A stretch of DNA of 64,000 nt, from positions 248,001 through 312,000 of the forward strand of contig CAVSBZ010000007.1 in the NCBI GenBank assembly GCA_963726315.1, written 5' to 3'. Source of the stretch: FEB-25 sp963726315. Its GTDB lineage: Bacteria; Chloroflexota; Anaerolineae; Anaerolineales; UBA4823. This document shows positions 60,137 to 64,000 of the stretch, piece by piece (within the stretch, counting starts at the first letter, position 1; every line of letters starts with the position of its first letter). Both the position numbers and the translations under genes were made by a program. A model generated the notes under the pieces. That model did not search any database and was not told the DNA's origin. It saw only the letters and a list, made by a program, of their open reading frames with translations.

Positions 60137-60391
60137 ATGAAAATCATCAAAAAAAGTTTGCGTTTATGGATCACGGTCGCATCAGTTTTCAGTTTCCTGG
60201 GAGGGTGGATTCTTCTATCTCACTCCAATAAACCTGCCCCCCTGCAAATTAATCAGCCGGTGATCAGCACCCCATCGTCGAATTCATCCTTTCAAACACT
60301 CAGTCGCAATAACCAATCGAGCGGGTTCCCGTTTTCGAGCCAATTACAGTCACGCTCTTTTGGCCCTCGGCTGAGGACGGGCGGATCATAG
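60137..60391 (+). CDS. Short protein with N-terminal membrane segment
   Basis: 84 residues: basic start (MKIIKKSLRLW), membrane segment (ITVASVFSFLGGWILLS), then a Ser/Gln-rich tail. AGAAAGG lies upstream. Its stop lies one base before the apbE ATG, in another frame, so it is either a small partner or the displaced N-terminal anchor of ApbE, which otherwise lacks a signal sequence. I cannot assign a family. Confidence 0.55.
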   Translation: MKIIKKSLRLWITVASVFSFLGGWILLSHSNKPAPLQINQPVISTPSSNSSFQTLSRNNQSSGFPFSSQLQSRSFGPRLRTGGS

Positions 60392-60392
60392 A

Positions 60393-61334
60393 ATGTTGTA
60401 CGATGAATTCCGTGCCATGAATTCGGATATCGTCCTGGCTGCCAGCGGAAAAGATCCTGCTGCCATTAATAGTGGCTTCTCTGAATCGCGCCAATTCATA
60501 AACCAGAGTGAGACGCGCTTCACCAGGTTTACCCAAACCAGCGAGCTCGCCGATCTAAACCGGTCAGCCGGGGCATGGTTCCGAGCTTCTGCAGAAACGT
60601 TCGAGGTAGTCCAGCTGGCATATCAATTTTCCGTTGAAACGAATGGGTTGTTCAACCCTGCCATCCTGCCAGCCTTGATGCGGGCAGGCTACGACCGCAG
60701 CATGGATGAAATTAGAACCCAGTCGCCACGAACGGAAGCTGTAGCGCAAACGGAGTTGCCGGCGGAGGCTAATCAGGATTTCCGCGAAATCCAGCTTGAT
60801 ACCATAACTAAATCCATCCTCCTGCCTGCAGGGATGCAGGTCGACCTGGGAGGGATTGCCAAGGGATGGATCGCCGAGCAGGCTGCACACCGGCTGGCTA
60901 ACTTTTCCACCGCCTGTGCCGTCAGTGCTGGTGGAGATATGTTCCTGGTCAACCTGCCGGAGGGTGAACCTGACTGGGAAATTGGTCTGGAAAACCCGCT
61001 ATCGCCGGATGAAAATCTGGCTGTATTGCACGTCCCGCCAGGAGCGGTCGCTAGCTCCTCCATTACCAAGCGCCAGTGGAAGCATGCTGGTCGCTTCCAG
61101 CATCACCTGATCGACCCACGCAGTGGTGAGCCGGTACAAACCGAGTGGCTCAGCACAACCGTCTGGGCGGAACAAGCCCCTGAAGCTGAAGTGTACGCAA
61201 AGGCCTTGCTAATTGCCGGCCCAACCAATGCAGACGAGTTATTTAAATATCAATCATCCAAAGCTTACCTGGCCGTGGATAAACAAGGCTGGGTGCATGG
61301 TTCAAAAAACTATCACGAGGTATTCCATGTCTGA
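60393..61334 (+). CDS. apbE: FAD:protein FMN transferase (ApbE family)
   Basis: Attaches FMN covalently to threonine in extracytoplasmic flavoproteins, using FAD and magnesium. 313 residues with QSETRFTRFTQTSELADLNR, the VDLGGIAKGWIAEQAA block, the FAD/Mg-site SAGGDMFLV and HLIDPRSGEPV with the metal-binding His/Asp. No signal peptide; the short upstream protein may supply the anchor. The gene overlaps the ferric-reductase-like gene by 8 bases, pointing to a joint electron-transfer function. Confidence 0.92.
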   Translation: MLYDEFRAMNSDIVLAASGKDPAAINSGFSESRQFINQSETRFTRFTQTSELADLNRSAGAWFRASAETFEVVQLAYQFSVETNGLFNPAILPALMRAGYDRSMDEIRTQSPRTEAVAQTELPAEANQDFREIQLDTITKSILLPAGMQVDLGGIAKGWIAEQAAHRLANFSTACAVSAGGDMFLVNLPEGEPDWEIGLENPLSPDENLAVLHVPPGAVASSSITKRQWKHAGRFQHHLIDPRSGEPVQTEWLSTTVWAEQAPEAEVYAKALLIAGPTNADELFKYQSSKAYLAVDKQGWVHGSKNYHEVFHV

Positions 61335-62091
61335 TCTTAAAGCAGTCTCTGTTAAATCCTTCCATAACCATACCACCGCCTGGATCACGGGAGGCGTTGT
61401 GTTGATGGCAGCCTTACTCGTCGGTGCATTCGGATTCCTGGTCTTTGGCTACCCGCCTGTTGGGGTTGCCCTTAAAAGCATGCTCACCTGGCTCTTTGCT
61501 ACCAACAGCGTGCATACTACCTGGTATATCACCCGTGCTGCGGGTTGGGTGGCCTATTTCTTACTCTGGTTCTCCATGGTATGGGGACTGGCGATACCCA
61601 CGAAATTTTTTGAGCGTATCATTTCTCCGACCTTTGCGGTCGATTTTCATGAGTACATATCCTTGCTCGCCATCGGGTTCGTCATTTTACACGTCACCGT
61701 GCTGCTTTTTGATCAATACCTGCCCTTTACCCTCGCTCAAATTTTTATCCCGTTCCTTTCCACCTACAAGCCAATCTGGGTCGGCCTGGGTGTAATCGGT
61801 GCTTACCTGAGCTTGCTGGTAACGGTCACTTTTTACCTGCGCAAGCGCATCGGTCAAAAAAGGTTCAAGGCGATACACACGCTGAGTATTGCTGGCTACT
61901 TGGGAGTGGTGCTGCATGCATTCTTTGCGGGGAGTGATTCTTCGCTCTTTGCAGTGCAGCTGGTCTACCTCAGCACATTCATGGTGGTCGTATTTCTCAC
62001 CTCCTATTGGCTGATCAACGCCCGCCAGATGAAAAAGGAAAAAGAGTTGCGTGCGTTGCCTGTCAGGCAGTCCAGGCCGGTGAGACGCTAG
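61327..62091 (+). CDS. Ferric-reductase-like transmembrane protein
   Basis: 254 residues with about six membrane segments. Paired histidines lie at the positions expected for haem ligands: FHEYISLLAIGFVILHVTVL and IHTLSIAGYLGVVLHAFF, as in the ferric reductase/MsrQ/NOX transmembrane domain. Cytoplasmic FAD/NAD domains of NOX enzymes are absent, so it passes electrons to a partner. The ATG at 61327 overlaps the apbE stop. Confidence 0.85.
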   Translation: MSDLKAVSVKSFHNHTTAWITGGVVLMAALLVGAFGFLVFGYPPVGVALKSMLTWLFATNSVHTTWYITRAAGWVAYFLLWFSMVWGLAIPTKFFERIISPTFAVDFHEYISLLAIGFVILHVTVLLFDQYLPFTLAQIFIPFLSTYKPIWVGLGVIGAYLSLLVTVTFYLRKRIGQKRFKAIHTLSIAGYLGVVLHAFFAGSDSSLFAVQLVYLSTFMVVVFLTSYWLINARQMKKEKELRALPVRQSRPVRR

Positions 62092-62104
62092 ACCAGGATC
62101 GTTG

Positions 62105-62110
62105 TATAAT
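62105..62110 (+). promoter_or_regulatory. -10 box of a leaderless promoter (response regulator)
   Basis: TATAAT, six bases (TTTGCT), then ATG 62117. It lies only 13 bases after the stop of the ferric-reductase-like gene. Confidence 0.7.
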
Positions 62111-62116
62111 TTTGCT

Positions 62117-62794
62117 ATGCGCCTGCTGGTCGTCGAGGATAACCAACACCTGCGTAATTCCATTAAGCTCAGCCTTGAAGAATCGGGGTACGTTTTGGAT
62201 ACTGCCGCAGATGGTGTAGAAGGTCAGGAATTAGCCGAGCTGACCGCTTATGATGCCATCATCCTCGATATCATGCTGCCCAAACGTGATGGGCTGGAGG
62301 TTTGCCGCAACCTGCGGGAACAGCATATGCGCACCCCCATTATCCTGTTGACTGCCCGCGACACAGTTGACGACCGGGTAAAAGGTCTGGACAGTGGAGC
62401 GGATGATTACCTGGTCAAGCCATTTTCACTGGATGAGTTGCGCGCCCGGTTAAGGGCTCTGCTGCGCCGTGATGCCCCCGATAAGAGTGCAGTGCTCACT
62501 GTGGCTGACCTTGAGCTCGACCCGGCTACACATACCATCCAACGTGCAGGAGTTCCCATCGAGCTGACCAATAAGGAATTTGCCCTCCTTGAATATATGA
62601 TCCGCAACCCCAATTGGCTGATTACTCGGGAAATGGCTGAGAGGCATGTGTGGGATTACGGCGGAGCGAGTGGGTCTAACCTGGTTGATGTGTATATCCG
62701 CCGTCTGAGACGTAAGGTGGATGACCCATTCGATGTCAAGCTGATAGAAACCGTCCGCGGGTCTGGTTACCGCTTGATAAAACCAGGAGCATGA
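62117..62794 (+). CDS. OmpR/PhoB-family response regulator
   Basis: 225 residues. The receiver has VVEDN at residues 5-9, the phospho-acceptor Asp51 in LDIMLPKRDG, Thr in LLTARD and Lys in DDYLVKPFS. The DNA-binding winged helix reads LTNKEFALLEYMIRNPNWLITREMAERHVWD ... VDVYIRRLRRKVDDPFD ... RGSGYRLI. It forms a pair with the histidine kinase that follows. ATG 62117 is fixed by the -10 box 6 bases upstream. Confidence 0.93.
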   Translation: MRLLVVEDNQHLRNSIKLSLEESGYVLDTAADGVEGQELAELTAYDAIILDIMLPKRDGLEVCRNLREQHMRTPIILLTARDTVDDRVKGLDSGADDYLVKPFSLDELRARLRALLRRDAPDKSAVLTVADLELDPATHTIQRAGVPIELTNKEFALLEYMIRNPNWLITREMAERHVWDYGGASGSNLVDVYIRRLRRKVDDPFDVKLIETVRGSGYRLIKPGA

Positions 62795-62801
62795 AGGCTC
62801 G

Positions 62802-64000
62802 ATGCCCATCCCAACCCGGCTTCCAGGTGGGGAAGGAGATTTAGAAAATCGTATGAACCGCCGGGAAAAGATATCCAAACAATCGATCTCCAATTTTATC
62901 CATAGCATCCGCTTCCGGCTGGTGATCTGGTTTGTATTGATCCTGGGTGTGGTAATGGTGTTCTTCAGCGCCTTCATCTTCTTTCGCCAGGCAGAGGTCG
63001 TCCGATCGATAGCTTTGGGGCGGCTGAATGTGACCATTGAACGAACCTTTGGTCAATCAGAAAACGAGCACAGTTACGAGCAGGCTCAGAATATCTTCTC
63101 GGTGCTGCCTGGCAGCACCCCAGACCTGCAGACAAACTTTCTCGATGATAGTGTTGTGGCACTCCAGTCGACCGATGGGACCATCATCCAAAGTGTGGGG
63201 CTGCTAACAACCGACCAAATCAAGCAGCTGAAACTCCCATTCCCGGGTTGGAACGGCGTGGAGCAAGCCCGAATCCCAAAAATGGCTGCCATACAAGACA
63301 GTCGCTTCCTGTTCATCAATCCGGCAATTCTCCAAAACGGGACCATCACCGGCTACCTTTTAGTGGGTGTTCCACTGGATGCCAACAACCAGCTGGGACG
63401 ATTGCTGGTCACACTGGTCATCGGGAACCTGCTTACCCTGGCGATTGCCCTCACTGGAGGCTTCTGGTTGGCAGATCAGGCTCTGCGTCCCGTGCAAACT
63501 ATCACCCAGACCGCCAGGCAGATCGGTGAGACTGACTTAAACCGCCGGTTGCATCTGCCGGGCAGGGATGAGCTGTCTGAGTTGGGCAATACCTTTGATG
63601 ACATGCTTGATCGCTTGCAGGCTGCCTTCACCCGTCAAAAGCAGTTTACCGCTGATGCCAGCCATGAGCTGCGCACTCCCCTGACGATCATCGAATTGGA
63701 GACCAGCCGAATGTTGTCCAGCCGTCGCTCGGTCGATGAGTACGAGCACGTCTTGCGCACCATCCAAGCTGAAAACAAGTTTATGATCCGCCTGGTGACC
63801 AACCTGTTAGCCCTGGCATGCATGGATGCAGGTCAAATGAGCTTGAAATCCGATCCGGTTGAGTTGGGCGGGCTGGTTTCGGAAGTGATTGAGCGCATCG
63901 AGCCATTGGCGAAAGCCCAGGGAGTGAATTTAAACATCGGTGATTTGCCTGAAATTACAATTACCGGTGATCGCTCCACGCTCACCCAAATGTTCACCAA
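62802..64000 (+). CDS. Sensor histidine kinase (C-terminus beyond the window)
   Basis: Reads to the right edge with no stop. Residues up to 70 include the first membrane segment (LVIWFVLILGVVMVFFSAFIFF), followed by an extracytoplasmic sensor part of about 150 residues, a second membrane segment (LLVTLVIGNLLTLAIALTGGFWL), a HAMP domain (RPVQTITQTARQIGETDLNRRL) and the H-box FTADASHELRTPLTIIE with the phosphorylated His. The ATP-binding domain begins at the edge. ATG 62853 with AGGAG upstream is an equally good start. Cognate kinase of the adjacent regulator. Confidence 0.92.
   Translation, partial: MPIPTRLPGGEGDLENRMNRREKISKQSISNFIHSIRFRLVIWFVLILGVVMVFFSAFIFFRQAEVVRSIALGRLNVTIERTFGQSENEHSYEQAQNIFSVLPGSTPDLQTNFLDDSVVALQSTDGTIIQSVGLLTTDQIKQLKLPFPGWNGVEQARIPKMAAIQDSRFLFINPAILQNGTITGYLLVGVPLDANNQLGRLLVTLVIGNLLTLAIALTGGFWLADQALRPVQTITQTARQIGETDLNRRLHLPGRDELSELGNTFDDMLDRLQAAFTRQKQFTADASHELRTPLTIIELETSRMLSSRRSVDEYEHVLRTIQAENKFMIRLVTNLLALACMDAGQMSLKSDPVELGGLVSEVIERIEPLAKAQGVNLNIGDLPEITITGDRSTLTQMFT

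Overview
The window reads as a chromosome segment of a free-living bacterium, most likely a member of the Chloroflexota (class Anaerolineae or a relative). This is inferred from gene content only: a DnaB-DnaD-DnaI replication set, a cyclic-2,3-diphosphoglycerate synthetase-like protein, DUF6159 and clostripain-type proteins, proline/threonine-rich lipoproteins, a Thg1-like protein and an octaheme HAO-like cytochrome. No 16S rRNA gene lies in the window, so the placement is not proven. Coding density is high and operons are short.

Layout. 1-2071: 3' end of a pst phosphate-uptake operon (pstA tail, pstB, phoU) followed by a thioredoxin-type arsenate reductase. 2087-5043: divergent NfeD-type membrane protease and C39-like/TPR protein, both apparently with leaderless promoters. 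5154-13983: sbcD, a P-loop kinase and a Thg1-like 3'-5' polymerase (possible RNA-repair pair), an FAD oxidoreductase, an ATP-grasp protein, then sbcC and a glycosyltransferase; sbcD and sbcC are separated by about 3.9 kb. 14095-16295: octaheme cytochrome plus membrane partner. 16394-23334: phosphoribosyltransferase, DUF6159, PriA, CorC/HlyC, MEMO, CoA-binding protein. 23384-23556: 22-bp tandem repeat ending in a perfect palindrome. 23697-28246: ROK regulator and sugar ABC transporter operon. 28478-31149: a tRNA-Trp-type T-box leader, a selenoprotein W-like gene with an in-frame UGA, trpS, NUDIX and dtd. 31298-36251: ABC-2 exporter with two frameshifted permeases, LOG protein, FTR1 permease. 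36613-42938: dnaB-dnaD-tandem-AAA loader, bifunctional nuclease, atypical response regulator, orphan DNA methyltransferase. 42958-49690: cPGS, frameshifted argS, rpsT, then a tRNA-Glu locus with two decayed tRNA copies separating small accessory genes. 50085-51535: VOC protein, an apparently stand-alone RNA made of three tandem GEMM (c-di-GMP-I-like) aptamers, and tRNAs Phe, Gly and Cys. 51592-55314: zinc-ribbon protein and zinc/manganese ABC transporter. 55610-64000: lipoprotein, HTH protein, clostripain-like protease, small secreted proteins, ApbE plus ferric-reductase-like membrane protein, and a two-component system running off the end.

The strongest unexpected signals are (1) the promoter / three-GEMM / T-run unit on the minus strand at 50651-50970 with no downstream gene; (2) the SelW-like selenoprotein, read as two fragments by ordinary gene calling, behind a Trp T-box; (3) five genes whose start codon lies exactly 6 nt after a TAYAAT -10 box, i.e. 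leaderless mRNAs; (4) serial tRNA-Glu duplication and decay; and (5) several +1 frameshifts, one set in argS, that look more like sequence errors than biology.
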